Origin: Sphingobacterium sp. FBM7-1
GTDB taxonomy: Bacteria > Bacteroidota > Bacteroidia > Sphingobacteriales > Sphingobacteriaceae
Assembly (NCBI RefSeq): GCF_020687765.1
Contig: NZ_JAJEWJ010000002.1
Span: forward strand, 310,001 to 374,000
Direction of reading: 5' to 3'
Length of the DNA stretch: 64,000 bases
The first letter of the stretch is position 1, and each line of letters starts with the position of its first letter. Positions 36,525-45,556 of this stretch are shown piece after piece. The position numbers and the translations under genes were made by a program. The notes below the pieces were generated by a model. That model did not search any database and was not told where the DNA came from. It saw only the letters and a list, made by a program, of their open reading frames with translations.

Positions 36525-38675
36525 ATGAGTAGAAGTTTGATAACAGGGCTTGGCGCAGCCCTCTTGATTTTCGCCTCTTGCCAGACGCCAGAGCGTGAAA
36601 AAATTGATCGAAAAGCGGTTGTGCAGCGACACAATATCGTTAATCAATCGGCCGATACCTTAGCCTCCCTGACTGTCGGTAACGGTGTTTTTGCGTATAC
36701 CGTAGATGTCACGGGTATGCAGTCCTTTCCGGTATATTACAAAAAGGGTGTGTCGTTGGGAACCCAGTCGGAATGGGGTTGGAACACCTTCGATAACGAT
36801 GACAATTACCGGTTTGAAGAGACCCTCAAATCATACGATTTTAATAATGAGGGCAGGGACGCAAAATACAGTGTTCAACATAAAGAAGGGGGGCGGAATA
36901 CCGAAGCGACAGAATATTACCGGGTGAATCCGCATCGTCTGCAGCTGGGGAACGTGGGCCTACAATTCACGTTGAAAAATGGCGAACAAGCCACAGTCGA
37001 TGATATCCAGCAAGCGGAACAGACACTGGATCTTTGGACCGGACTTATCCACAGTAAATTTACGGTAGAAGGTGAATCGGTAGAGGTGTGGACAGCCGCG
37101 GCGCAGTCAGCAGATAAAATTGCGGTAAAAGTTTCTTCTCCATTGATCGCGGATGAGCGTCTACAAGTATTTGTGCGCTACCCCTTCCCGAGCGGACAGT
37201 TTCTAGATGAAGCCGCCTATTATGAAAAGGAAGATCAACACGAAAGTAAGCTTATTCGCCATGACGAGCAGTCGGCCGTATTGGAGCATGTTCTTTCGGG
37301 AACAAATTACTTCACGGGTTTAGATTACACCAAGGGAGAAGTTGCAGAAGCCGGTAAGCATTATTTCGTCTATACACCTTCATCCTCGTTGGAAACATTT
37401 GAGTTTTCATTCGCTTTTGCACAGCAGAACAATTTTTCGGCTAGCGCACCAGCCTATGATAAGGTCGCGGGAGAAAGTCAGGAAGGTTGGCAAGCTTATT
37501 GGGAAAGTGGTGCAGCGGTAGATTTTGATGGTAGTACAGATCCGCGCGCGCATGAATTGGAGCGTCGTCTTGTACTTTCTCAATATTTAACGAAGGTGCA
37601 GTGTGGCGGTGATTTTCCACCGCAGGAAACCGGTCTGACCTTTAACAGTTGGTATGGTAAACCGCACACGGAGATGCATTGGTGGCATGGGGTACATTTC
37701 GCACTTTGGGGACGTCCGGAGATTATGGAAAAAACGCTGAATTATTATTTCCATACGTTTGAGAAAGCAAAAGCTTTGGCCGAACGACAAGGGTATAAGG
37801 GTGTACGTTGGATCAAAATGTCCGACAACGACGGCAACGAGAGTCCATCTTCCGTAGCGGCTTTCCTAATTTGGCAGCAACCGCATATCATTTATATGAC
37901 GGAATTGGCCTATCGCGATAAGCAAGATAGCAAGGTGTTGGAAAAATATAAAGATTTAGTTTTTGCTTCGGCAGAGTTTATGGCAGACTACGCCTACTAT
38001 GACGCAGAAAAAGATCGCTATAACCTCGGATTGGGTGTGATCCCGGCACAGGAGGTTTTCCGCGCTGCCGAAACTATCAATCCTACCTATGAGGTGGCTT
38101 ACTGGGACTGGGCATTGCGCATTGCACAAGAATGGAAAGAGCGTTTAGGTGAACCTCGGGTTGCCGAATGGGATGACGTAATTAACAAACTGGCGCCATT
38201 ACCGGTACAGGGCGACGTTTATCTCGCTACTGAAACCGCAACGGATTCGTATACCTTTCCGAAATGGATGACGGATCATCCGGCGGTTTTGGGCGCATTG
38301 GGTATGGTTCCGGAATCTCCGAAGTTGGACAAAGCTATTATGAAAAATACTTTGGATACCGTCTGGGAAAAATGGTTTTGGGAAAAAACTTGGGGATGGG
38401 ATTTTCCGATGACGGCTATGAATGCTGCGCGCCTGAATTTACCGGAGAAAGCTTTAGATGCGTTATTTATGGATATCCAGACAAATACCTATCTTAAGAA
38501 CGGACATAATTACCAAGATGGAAGATTGCGGATCTATCTGCCGGGCAATGGAGGTACATTGACTGCAGTAGCGATGATGTTAGAAGGTTGGGATGCTTCG
38601 GAAGGTGATTTCCCAGGCTTCCCGAAAGATGGTTCATGGAAAATTAAGAAAGAAGGATTTAAAAAGATGCCGTAG
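36525..38675 (+). CDS. Lipoprotein, six-hairpin glycosidase-like, family uncertain
   Basis: 716 aa. The lipobox IFASC gives Cys19. An N-terminal beta-sandwich (about 30-310) opens with TVGNGVFAYTVDVTGMQSF, a layout seen in GH65/GH95-type enzymes, followed by an (alpha/alpha)6-like domain with WYGKPHTEMHWWHGVHFAL, IKMSDNDGNESPSSVAAF, LGLGVIPAQEVF and DGRLRIYLPGNGG. Candidate acids are the Glu in HTEMHWW, the Glu in GNESPS and the Glu in PAQEVF. The gene ends 5 bp before the GH105 start. I cannot name its family; a pectin side-chain hydrolase is the contextual guess. Confidence 0.55.
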   Translation: MSRSLITGLGAALLIFASCQTPEREKIDRKAVVQRHNIVNQSADTLASLTVGNGVFAYTVDVTGMQSFPVYYKKGVSLGTQSEWGWNTFDNDDNYRFEETLKSYDFNNEGRDAKYSVQHKEGGRNTEATEYYRVNPHRLQLGNVGLQFTLKNGEQATVDDIQQAEQTLDLWTGLIHSKFTVEGESVEVWTAAAQSADKIAVKVSSPLIADERLQVFVRYPFPSGQFLDEAAYYEKEDQHESKLIRHDEQSAVLEHVLSGTNYFTGLDYTKGEVAEAGKHYFVYTPSSSLETFEFSFAFAQQNNFSASAPAYDKVAGESQEGWQAYWESGAAVDFDGSTDPRAHELERRLVLSQYLTKVQCGGDFPPQETGLTFNSWYGKPHTEMHWWHGVHFALWGRPEIMEKTLNYYFHTFEKAKALAERQGYKGVRWIKMSDNDGNESPSSVAAFLIWQQPHIIYMTELAYRDKQDSKVLEKYKDLVFASAEFMADYAYYDAEKDRYNLGLGVIPAQEVFRAAETINPTYEVAYWDWALRIAQEWKERLGEPRVAEWDDVINKLAPLPVQGDVYLATETATDSYTFPKWMTDHPAVLGALGMVPESPKLDKAIMKNTLDTVWEKWFWEKTWGWDFPMTAMNAARLNLPEKALDALFMDIQTNTYLKNGHNYQDGRLRIYLPGNGGTLTAVAMMLEGWDASEGDFPGFPKDGSWKIKKEGFKKMP

Positions 38676-38680
38676 GCGAT

Positions 38681-39808
38681 ATGAAAAAACTATTTTTATT
38701 TATGTTATTAGGCTGTGGAAGTGTTGCTTCCATGGCCCAAGACTTCACGACAAAGCAAGAAGTTGTGAAGCAAATGCGCTTAGCGAATGATTACTTCATG
38801 GAGAAGTGGCCTGATCCGGGAAAAACCATTATTACCAATAAAGAGCGCCGCGGAAATATCTGGACACGTGGCGTCTATTACGAAGGATTAATGGCGTTCT
38901 ATAAGATCGATCCGACAAAAAGGTATTACGATTATGCGGTAGAATGGGGCGAGAAGCACGATTGGAAGCCGGTACGCGGCGAAGTGTATACACGCCACGC
39001 CGACAACCAAAATTGTGGGATGACCTACATTGATCTCTACCGTATCGATCCACAGCCTGTACGCTTGGAAGCGATTAAAGCGAACATTGATTCGGTAATC
39101 AGTAGTGGCCGTTACAACGATTGGACCTGGATCGATGCGATCCAGATGGCTATGCCGATCTTTGTGAAGTTGGGTGTAACGCTCAACGATACCAAGTATT
39201 TTGATTATATGTACAAGATGTACCATCATATCAAATATGTGGAGGGAGGAAATGGTCTATACAATCCGGAAGATAAATTATGGTGGCGTGATAAAGATTT
39301 TGTTCCACCGTATACAGAGCCTAATGGCGAAGACTGCTATTGGTCGCGGGGTAACGGTTGGGTATTAGCGGCGTTGGCGCTTGTTTTGCAGGAGTTGCCG
39401 ACCAGCGATCCGCATTATGCGGAATATCTAGCAGATTTTAAAAATCTTGCCGAAGGTGTGGCTCCTTTACAGCGCCCGGATGGCTTCTGGAATGTAAGCT
39501 TGCATGATCCGAATCATTTTGGCGGGAAAGAAACGTCGGGTACGGCTCTGTTTGTGTATGGCATGTCCTGGGGTATAAACAACGGTATCCTAGATAAAGC
39601 AACTTACTTGCCGATCGTAGAAAAGGGCTGGACAGCTATTACGAGCGAAGCCTTGCAACCAAACGGTTTCTTAGGCTATGTACAATCTACTGGTAAAGAA
39701 CCGAAAGACGGCCAGCCCGTAACGGTAGATAAAATGCCGGACTTTGAAGATTACGGCTTGGGATGTGTATTGCTTGCCGGAACCGAGATCTATAAAATGG
39801 TGGAGTAA
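38681..39808 (+). CDS. GH105 unsaturated uronyl hydrolase (second copy)
   Basis: 375 aa, signal peptide ending ASMAQ. Family motifs: WTRGVYYEGLMAFY (61-74), WIDAIQMAMPIF with probable catalytic Asp152, CYWSRGNGWVLAAL, and SGTALFVYGMSWGINNG. It differs from the 25222 copy in the substrate-contact segments, so the two probably handle different unsaturated ends, for example GalA-GalA against GalA-Rha (inference). Last gene of operon C. Its terminator hairpin (39815-39847) reaches into the coding sequence of the facing GH43 gene. Confidence 0.92.
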   Translation: MKKLFLFMLLGCGSVASMAQDFTTKQEVVKQMRLANDYFMEKWPDPGKTIITNKERRGNIWTRGVYYEGLMAFYKIDPTKRYYDYAVEWGEKHDWKPVRGEVYTRHADNQNCGMTYIDLYRIDPQPVRLEAIKANIDSVISSGRYNDWTWIDAIQMAMPIFVKLGVTLNDTKYFDYMYKMYHHIKYVEGGNGLYNPEDKLWWRDKDFVPPYTEPNGEDCYWSRGNGWVLAALALVLQELPTSDPHYAEYLADFKNLAEGVAPLQRPDGFWNVSLHDPNHFGGKETSGTALFVYGMSWGINNGILDKATYLPIVEKGWTAITSEALQPNGFLGYVQSTGKEPKDGQPVTVDKMPDFEDYGLGCVLLAGTEIYKMVE

Positions 39809-39814
39809 ACTTGT

Positions 39815-39847
39815 TGGTGCCGACTACAAAGTCGGCACCACTTTTTT
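39815..39847 (+). terminator. Rho-independent terminator of operon C, overlapping the facing GH43 gene
   Basis: TGGTGCCGACT (39815-39825) pairs perfectly with AGTCGGCACCA (39830-39840) around a 4-nt loop and is followed by C and six T (39842-39847). On the forward strand this is a textbook terminator. The right arm and T-run are also the last codons of the reverse GH43 gene (K-K-V-V-P-T-L), whose TAG stop covers 39824-39826. The reverse-strand side lacks a T-run. Confidence 0.88.
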
Positions 39848-41722
39848 AATCGTTCCGTCCGCGTTGAATTGTAGGCGGTCTATACACACCTCGCGATGGT
39901 ATCCAGCGGCGCGCCCCATATCAATGCCGTTGGGACGGCTAAAGCGGTGATAAACGATGTGCCACTCGTCTGTTTTGGGGATTTGTAAAACCGAATTATG
40001 CCCCGTGCCGTAGATTCCTTTCTCCACATCCTTCACCAAAATAAGGTTGTCTTCTGGGATCTCCATCGGCCCTGTCGGTGATTTAGACATGGCGTAGCGC
40101 ACGCGATAATCCTCGCTACGCGTATCGTTTTCCGAATATAGAAAATAGTAGATGCCGTTGCGGTAGAAGACTTCGACGGCTTCCCGGAAGTGGGGTAACG
40201 AAAAGGTCTGAAGCGTCTCTTTCTTCATCGACACCATGTCGTCGTTTAGTTCGACGACAGCTACATAACCATTTCCCCAATAGAGATAATCTTTGCCGGA
40301 TACTGGATCGTGAAATATATCGGGGTCTATTTCGGCACCTCTGTTGATACCTTCCGGTTTCCAGTCGACCAATGGCGCGCCCGAATCGACAAATGGGCCG
40401 GTTGGCTCGTCAGATACAGCCACACCGATTTTCCCTGCTCCGGTGTAATAATAGTAATATTTATAGGCACCGTCTTCCTCCTTCTCGATGATACAAGGTG
40501 CCCAAGCCTTCTCACGCGCCCAAGGGACATCTTTCGCTAAATCGAGGATAATACCTTCATCTTTCCAATTCACCAGATTCTCGGAAGAGAACGTTTTAAA
40601 ATAATGACCACTCCATTCCAAGAATCCGTCACTGGTAGGGTAGAGGTAATATTTTTTGTCGCGTTGCGAATAAATAATCTCCGGGTCGGCGTAATAGCCC
40701 GTTATAATCGGGTTTTTGTTGATGTCTGGGAGACCTGCTGGTTTTCCCCATTTGTCGATCAGCCTTCGTAGCTCTTCGTTGGTCACGGAAACAATAGATC
40801 CATGACGCGGTTTGAAATCCATTGATATTTCCTGATCAATGGTTGTGAAATTTTCTAAATCGTCACTTTTTGTAAAGTGAAACTCTTTCTTGCGATAAAC
40901 ATCGTACATCAGGATATAGGTGTCCGAATTGTTCAACTTAAATACGCTGGAGCCCTCGACAGACTCTCGGGTTTGTTGTTTATATCCTTCCTTTTCGTTC
41001 CATTGGCCGGAAGTAAGCGAGGTAGTGGTCGCGAGCTTAATGCCATCCCCGTGTCCCTCGGTTTTATAAAACATATAGTAAAGGCTATCCTGATAATGGA
41101 TAATGTCGCCATCAATGCACGGTTTGCCATCTTTCGGGAAAAATAGTTGTTTGGGCTCAGTTTCCAGATCGGTAAAGTCCTTGTTGGCATAAGCATAATA
41201 AATAATATCCGGGCCGTCTCCGTGTTTCATTGACCAATAAATCATGTATTTATCCGCCTCTTTATCATAGATCGTTTGAGGAGCCCATACGCGTTTTAGG
41301 TCTTCTTGTCCGCGATATTTCTGCTGGATATTGACGATATTGGAACTCCAATTGACTAGATCGGTCGATTTCAGCAATACCATGGCTCGGTTGGAATCCC
41401 AGCCTTTGGAAGCCATCATATCCGTAGCGACCATATAAAAAGTTTTGCCGTCTTCTGCACGAAGAATATGTGGATCGCGTAGTCCGCCCGCAGAACTGAT
41501 CTGTTTGCTGTCAAAAACGGGTTCATTATCGTTGAGTGCAAAATAGTTATAACCATCCAAGCTGATAGCAAAACGAATGGCTTCCCCATTTTCTCCTCCG
41601 CCGAAATAGGTGAAAAGGTACCCGGTTAGGTCTTTCTCGAGAACTTTGTGGTCTTGAGCGGATAGCTGCGTTCCACATAATAACAGCATGAAGAGCAAGC
41701 ATAGGGTGTTGATTTTTTTCAT
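39824..41722 (-). CDS. Tandem GH43 glycosidase (two beta-propeller modules), arabinofuranosidase/xylosidase-like
   Basis: 632 aa, signal peptide ending TQLSAQ. Module 1 (about 25-320): GGLRDPHIL (base Asp), CIDGDIIH and RESVEGSSVF (acid Glu). Module 2 (about 340-632): GYYADPEIIY (base Asp), EIDPDIFHD (pKa-modulating Asp) and FREAVEVFY (acid Glu), then YGTGHNSVLQIP and VYHRFSRPNG. Both modules keep the three-acid GH43 layout, so both could be active. Probably trims arabinose from RG-I side chains (inference from context). It has its own CAGG-type promoter (41753-41797) and converges on operon C. Confidence 0.85.
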   Translation of the reverse strand: MKKINTLCLLFMLLLCGTQLSAQDHKVLEKDLTGYLFTYFGGGENGEAIRFAISLDGYNYFALNDNEPVFDSKQISSAGGLRDPHILRAEDGKTFYMVATDMMASKGWDSNRAMVLLKSTDLVNWSSNIVNIQQKYRGQEDLKRVWAPQTIYDKEADKYMIYWSMKHGDGPDIIYYAYANKDFTDLETEPKQLFFPKDGKPCIDGDIIHYQDSLYYMFYKTEGHGDGIKLATTTSLTSGQWNEKEGYKQQTRESVEGSSVFKLNNSDTYILMYDVYRKKEFHFTKSDDLENFTTIDQEISMDFKPRHGSIVSVTNEELRRLIDKWGKPAGLPDINKNPIITGYYADPEIIYSQRDKKYYLYPTSDGFLEWSGHYFKTFSSENLVNWKDEGIILDLAKDVPWAREKAWAPCIIEKEEDGAYKYYYYYTGAGKIGVAVSDEPTGPFVDSGAPLVDWKPEGINRGAEIDPDIFHDPVSGKDYLYWGNGYVAVVELNDDMVSMKKETLQTFSLPHFREAVEVFYRNGIYYFLYSENDTRSEDYRVRYAMSKSPTGPMEIPEDNLILVKDVEKGIYGTGHNSVLQIPKTDEWHIVYHRFSRPNGIDMGRAAGYHREVCIDRLQFNADGTIKKVVPTL

Positions 41723-41752
41723 AGCGATTTAATATATACGATCTAGCAAATA

Positions 41753-41797
41753 CAATACTAAGCTATTTTTTGTGGACGGGCAACCTGTGGTATCCTA
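41753..41797 (-). promoter_or_regulatory. GH43 promoter, CAGG-type
   Basis: On the reverse strand: TAGGATACCA followed directly by CAGGTTGC (ending at 41780), then after 19 bp TAGTATTG (41760-41753), one mismatch from TAnnTTTG. The -7 box ends 30 bp before the GH43 ATG. The first half-site (TAGG) has one mismatch to CAGG. Spacing is identical to the four forward-strand copies at 42173, 46776, 48323 and 51851. Confidence 0.7.
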
Positions 41798-41889
41798 GTC
41801 TATTTGTAGGGTATCGGTTAAGGCTGTTGGACGTTTTCTACATATCTGAAAGAACGGAAGGAAAAACAGTAACTATTTCTGAGATTTAC

Positions 41890-42058
41890 CGAATGGTCTA
41901 CGATCTTTTGGTGCCCCTTTTTCATAAAAAGGGAATGGTGTATCGCGCGAAGTGTTCCCTTTTTCCAATAGAGTGTTCCCTTTTTGGTGTAGAGGGAATG
42001 ATGTATCCCGCCAAGCGTTCCCTTTTTCCCATAATGTGTTCCCTTTTTGCTGAAAAGC
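41890..42058. repeat. 21-bp-periodic array with a 63-bp super-repeat
   Basis: GTTCCCTTTTT occurs at 41954, 41975, 42017 and 42038, with a variant near 41912. The inverted form GGGAAT occurs at 41931 and 41994, and GAATGGT at 41891 and 41933. Elements lie on one 21-bp ladder, with a 63-bp unit repeated twice. AAAAAGGGAA (41926-41935) can pair with TTCCCTTTTT (41955-41964), giving a 10-bp stem. Forward translation gives 7-residue repeats (CSLFPIE, CSLFGVE, RSLFPIM, CSLFAEK); the reverse strand gives TLYWKKG-like repeats. Whether it is coding is undecided; non-coding is more likely. Confidence 0.85.
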
Positions 42059-42172
42059 GTTTGGTAAACATCGCAAACCGTACGGTGTATGGGGCATATC
42101 TCCGTAGTATCCCACGAAGTGTGTAAACGTACGGCATTGTCCCATTTTGTCATCGACTATTTATAGGATAAC

Positions 42173-42217
42173 AGGATAGGGCAGGATGCTGTAGCGAACG
42201 GAAATTATTAACTTGTA
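42173..42217 (+). promoter_or_regulatory. PL11 promoter, CAGG-type
   Basis: CAGG at 42173 and CAGGATGC at 42183-42190, 10 bp apart, then 19 bp to TAACTTGT (42210-42217), which resembles TAnnTTTG. The -7 box starts 37 bp before the PL11 ATG, similar to the GH43 promoter on the other side of the repeat array. Confidence 0.72.
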
Positions 42218-42246
42218 CACACCATGTATAAAATAAACCTCTTCCT

Positions 42247-44091
42247 ATGCGCTATTACCAAATCTTCTACAGCACTTTATTGATTTTTTTGACAGGTACA
42301 TGGGCGTTTTCTCAAGACACCAGAGAACGCCACTATATGTACGAGATACTCAAGCCCAACCACGCACCCAAGCCGGATGTCAATGGATTTGCAAAAAAAA
42401 GAGTTGAAGAGCCGTTGGATCGTGGATTGACGGTTGCTTATAATCATGAAAAGCAGGCTGCCCATGTTAGTTGGCGGTTGTTAAAAGCGGATGATGAAGG
42501 TGTTGGATTTAATGTGTATCGGAGCGTGGGGAAGGAGACAAAGAAACTAAACCAAAAACCAATAACCGCCACGACGGATTTTGTAGATACATCCATCAAA
42601 GATAAACAAGCTACCTATTGGGTGGAGGCGATCAACGACCAAGAAAGAACAACTAGTGAGAAGGTGTCTTTCGGACCTGTGGGGGGCGACGGAGCAAACT
42701 ACCATCGTGTCAAACTTAAAGATCCAAATGTAACTGCGGGCAGAGTAGCGGTAGCAGATCTCAATGGTGACGGTAAATATGATTACATCATTCGGCATCC
42801 AAATAGTAACGTAGATCCGGGCGTGCGAACGCCCGATGATGGAACAACGTATAAAATAGAAGCTTACTTACATGATGGTACTTATCTATGGACAATGGAT
42901 TTAGGTTTAGGTATCGAACCGGGGGTTTGGTATTCGCCTTTTATCGTCTACGATTTTGATGGTGATGGAAAAGCTGAGGTGGCATTGAAAACTGCAGCGG
43001 ATGACTATCTGAAAAATGAAGCCGGTCGAATATATGGAGGGAGTGAATATCTATCTATATTGGATGGTATGACAGGGAAAGAGATTGCGCGTGTCGACTG
43101 GCCGGAACGGAATAATCGGTATGGAGATGTAAACCGGCAAAACCGAAATCAGATCGGTATGGCCTATTTAGATGGAAAGACACCGTGTATCCTCGCGATG
43201 CGAGGCACCTATAGATTGATGGTGGTGGATGCATGGCAGCTAAATAATGGGAAATTGGAAAAATTATGGCGATGGGATGGTGACGAGGAAAATCCGGTTG
43301 TCCGAAGCCAAGGTGCACATAACATGGTTAGCGGGGATGTAGACGGCGATGGAAAAGATGAAATCTTGTTGGGATCTTGCATGCTGAATAGCAATGGAAC
43401 GTTGCGTTGGTCGACAGGATTGGGGCATTCGGATAAAGCGTATTTGACGGACATTGATCCGAATCGGGAGGGAATGGAGGTATTCTTGGCTATTGAGCCT
43501 TGGATTGATAATGGTTATGGGGTGAGTACGGTGGATGCGAATACGGGGGAACGTATTTGGGGTGTGGGGCATAAAACTTTCCACGTAGGAGATGGTATGG
43601 TAGCGGATATCGATCCGAGTAGTCCGGGGCTAGAGTGTTTTGCATCAGAAGATAGAAAAGGTGGCTCTACCGATAAATATATGTTGAGCGCCGACGGAAG
43701 AAAACTGGCCTCCAATGCTGACGTGCCGCCTTGTCGAAATTGGATATGGTGGGATGCAGGAAATGTTAGACAACTTTTTTTTGGCGATGATAACCGCTGG
43801 GGCGCAGAATCGATGTCAGGAGGCAGGAGTCAGTCCATCGGTTACTGGAAAGGCGAGAAAATTGCAAAGGGTATCTATGGTGATATTATTATGATTGCCG
43901 ATCTTTTCGGAGATTGGAGGGAAGAGGTGATTACCGCATTACCGGGCGAACTGCGTATTTACCATACGGCTATTCCGGCAAAAGATCGGAAGATCACTTT
44001 AATGCAGGATCCAATTTATCGAAGCTATGTATTGCAGCGTTCGCAGGGGTACCCACAAGCCCCGGTGCCATCCTATTATTTGGGAGAGTGA
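42247..44091 (+). CDS. PL11 rhamnogalacturonan lyase (YesW/YesX-type)
   Basis: 614 aa, signal peptide ending WAFSQ. Cleaves the Rha-GalA backbone of RG-I by beta-elimination. Family landmarks: an N-terminal beta-domain (about 40-140, FNVYRSVGKE), then an eight-bladed propeller with calcium-binding blades VADLNGDGKYDYIIR, VYDFDGDGKAEVALKT, SGDVDGDGKDEILLG and IDPSSPGLECFA. Also visible are RNQIGMAYLDGKTPCILAMRG and the C-terminal SYVLQRSQGYPQAPVPSYYLG. Length fits single-module PL11. Likely endo-acting and secreted. It opens the RG-I half of the locus; two Gfo/Idh/MocA genes follow. Confidence 0.95.
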   Translation: MRYYQIFYSTLLIFLTGTWAFSQDTRERHYMYEILKPNHAPKPDVNGFAKKRVEEPLDRGLTVAYNHEKQAAHVSWRLLKADDEGVGFNVYRSVGKETKKLNQKPITATTDFVDTSIKDKQATYWVEAINDQERTTSEKVSFGPVGGDGANYHRVKLKDPNVTAGRVAVADLNGDGKYDYIIRHPNSNVDPGVRTPDDGTTYKIEAYLHDGTYLWTMDLGLGIEPGVWYSPFIVYDFDGDGKAEVALKTAADDYLKNEAGRIYGGSEYLSILDGMTGKEIARVDWPERNNRYGDVNRQNRNQIGMAYLDGKTPCILAMRGTYRLMVVDAWQLNNGKLEKLWRWDGDEENPVVRSQGAHNMVSGDVDGDGKDEILLGSCMLNSNGTLRWSTGLGHSDKAYLTDIDPNREGMEVFLAIEPWIDNGYGVSTVDANTGERIWGVGHKTFHVGDGMVADIDPSSPGLECFASEDRKGGSTDKYMLSADGRKLASNADVPPCRNWIWWDAGNVRQLFFGDDNRWGAESMSGGRSQSIGYWKGEKIAKGIYGDIIMIADLFGDWREEVITALPGELRIYHTAIPAKDRKITLMQDPIYRSYVLQRSQGYPQAPVPSYYLGE

Positions 44092-44255
44092 TGGCTGGAG
44101 TTTTTAACTTCGTTGTAATTTTTCATCATTGTTGTAAAAGTTAAGGATTACATGTAACTTAAACAATTCATAGCGCACTATGCAACCGATTTCATTTAGG
44201 GGGTTGCGGTATGTATAATGGATGTATAGTACCTATAGAAATTAAAAACTTATAT

Positions 44256-45545
44256 ATGATGAAAAGAAAAAGTTTTATTAAAAGTGCTGCGGTGCTAGCC
44301 GCTTCTACCATGTTCTATAAAGCAAATGCTTTTGCCGCCCAAAACAAGACGCTAAAAGTGGGCGTTATCGGCGTGAAAGGGATGGGCTGGTCTAACTTAA
44401 TGGCATTGTTGAAACAACCTAATGTGCAGTGCACGGCGCTATGCGATGTCGATGAACGTGTTTTAGATCAGCGGATAGCAGAACTTCGGGAGAGAGATAT
44501 TGAGGTTAAACGCTTTATTGATTATAAAGAATTACTGCAAGGAGATTTAGTGGATACGGTTATTATCGGGACGCCCGACCATTGGCACTGCTTACAAATG
44601 ATCGATGCGGTAAAAGCAGGTAAACATGTGTATGTAGAGAAACCGATCGGAAATTCTATCGCTGAATGTGAACTCATGGTAGCAGCAGCGCTAAAATACA
44701 ATAGTATTGTGCAGGTGGGGCAGTGGCAGCGTAGCCAGCAGCATTTTAGAGATGCTGTTAATTTTGTGCACTCGGGTAAACTTGGAGAGATTAGGTTAGT
44801 AAAGGCATGGGCGTATCAGGGTTGGATGAAGAGCATCCCGGTAAAGCCTAATGAACCTGTACCAGCTGGGGTGCATTACGATAAATGGTTAGGTCCGGCC
44901 GAGAAACGTCCGTTTAACCCAAACCGTTTCCATTTTGAATTTCGTTGGTTTTGGGATTATGCCGGTGGATTAATGACGGATTGGGGGGTGCATATGTTAG
45001 ACTATGCCCTGTTGGGTATGCAGGTTTCCGATCCGAAATCGGTAATGGCTGCGGGAGGTAAATTTGCCTATCCCGATGATGCCGCGGAAACCCCCGATAC
45101 CTTGACGGCCGTGTTTGAGTTTGATGGGTTTAATATACAATGGGAGCAGGCTACGGGAATTAATCTTGGACCTTATGGCAAGGACCATGGTATTGCTTTT
45201 ATCGGTAATAATGGCACACTGGTGCTGAACAGAAAGGGGTGGGAAGTTATTCCAGAAGGCGAGCGAATGGCGGCTGTACCGTTTCAAGCGAGCCAAGACC
45301 GCGGTCTGGATAATCACATGGCCAATTTTGTACAGGCTATAGCGCGTAAAGATCGTACAATGCTGCATGCGCCGATCGAAGCCGGAGCACATATAGCAAT
45401 TTTTTCGCAAATGGGGAATATTGCTTACCGAACCGGAAAGAAACTATATTGGAATAAAGAAAGTCGAAAATTTACAGATCCCGAAGCTAACCGTTACCTA
45501 GCATCGGCATACCATAACGGTTACCATTTACCGCAAATTTCTTAA
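44256..45545 (+). CDS. Gfo/Idh/MocA family protein with export-type N-terminus
   Basis: 429 aa from the ATG at 44256; the upstream ATG at 44211 would add 15 residues before a clear signal-like start (MMKRKSFIKSAAVLAAST). Rossmann nucleotide-binding motif KVGVIGVKGMGW, family EKPIGNS motif, TPDHWH, and C-terminal WFWDYAGGLMTDWGVHMLDY. Members include NAD(P)-dependent sugar dehydrogenases and some NAD-dependent glycosidases (GH109-type), and the N-terminus resembles a Tat/Sec export signal without a full RR pair. It follows PL11 by 164 bp. A periplasmic NAD-dependent sugar enzyme acting on RG-I products is possible; the reaction is not known. Confidence 0.8.
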   Translation: MMKRKSFIKSAAVLAASTMFYKANAFAAQNKTLKVGVIGVKGMGWSNLMALLKQPNVQCTALCDVDERVLDQRIAELRERDIEVKRFIDYKELLQGDLVDTVIIGTPDHWHCLQMIDAVKAGKHVYVEKPIGNSIAECELMVAAALKYNSIVQVGQWQRSQQHFRDAVNFVHSGKLGEIRLVKAWAYQGWMKSIPVKPNEPVPAGVHYDKWLGPAEKRPFNPNRFHFEFRWFWDYAGGLMTDWGVHMLDYALLGMQVSDPKSVMAAGGKFAYPDDAAETPDTLTAVFEFDGFNIQWEQATGINLGPYGKDHGIAFIGNNGTLVLNRKGWEVIPEGERMAAVPFQASQDRGLDNHMANFVQAIARKDRTMLHAPIEAGAHIAIFSQMGNIAYRTGKKLYWNKESRKFTDPEANRYLASAYHNGYHLPQIS

Positions 45546-45556
45546 CCTTTTATTTA

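Larger units (their letters stand above)
41723..42246. other. 524-bp divergent promoter region with periodic repeat array
   Basis: Lies between the reverse GH43 gene and the forward PL11 gene. It holds a CAGG-type promoter near each end, one for each gene (41753-41797 reverse, 42173-42217 forward), and between them a 21-bp-periodic GTTCCCTTTTT/GGGAAT array (about 41890-42058). ORFs open through the array on both strands give 7-residue repeats, but no reliable gene can be called. Confidence 0.75.

Noticed and set aside
41770-42153. ORFs of about 111-118 codons on both strands across the 21-bp ladder
   Set aside because: A repeat whose length is a multiple of three stays open in several frames; similar repeats appear on both strands, so neither frame can be called a gene.
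44200-44234. Possible CAGG-class promoter before the first Gfo/Idh/MocA gene (GGGGTTGC with TA 27 bp later)
   Set aside because: The first half-site is missing and the -7 element (TAGTACCT) is poor.
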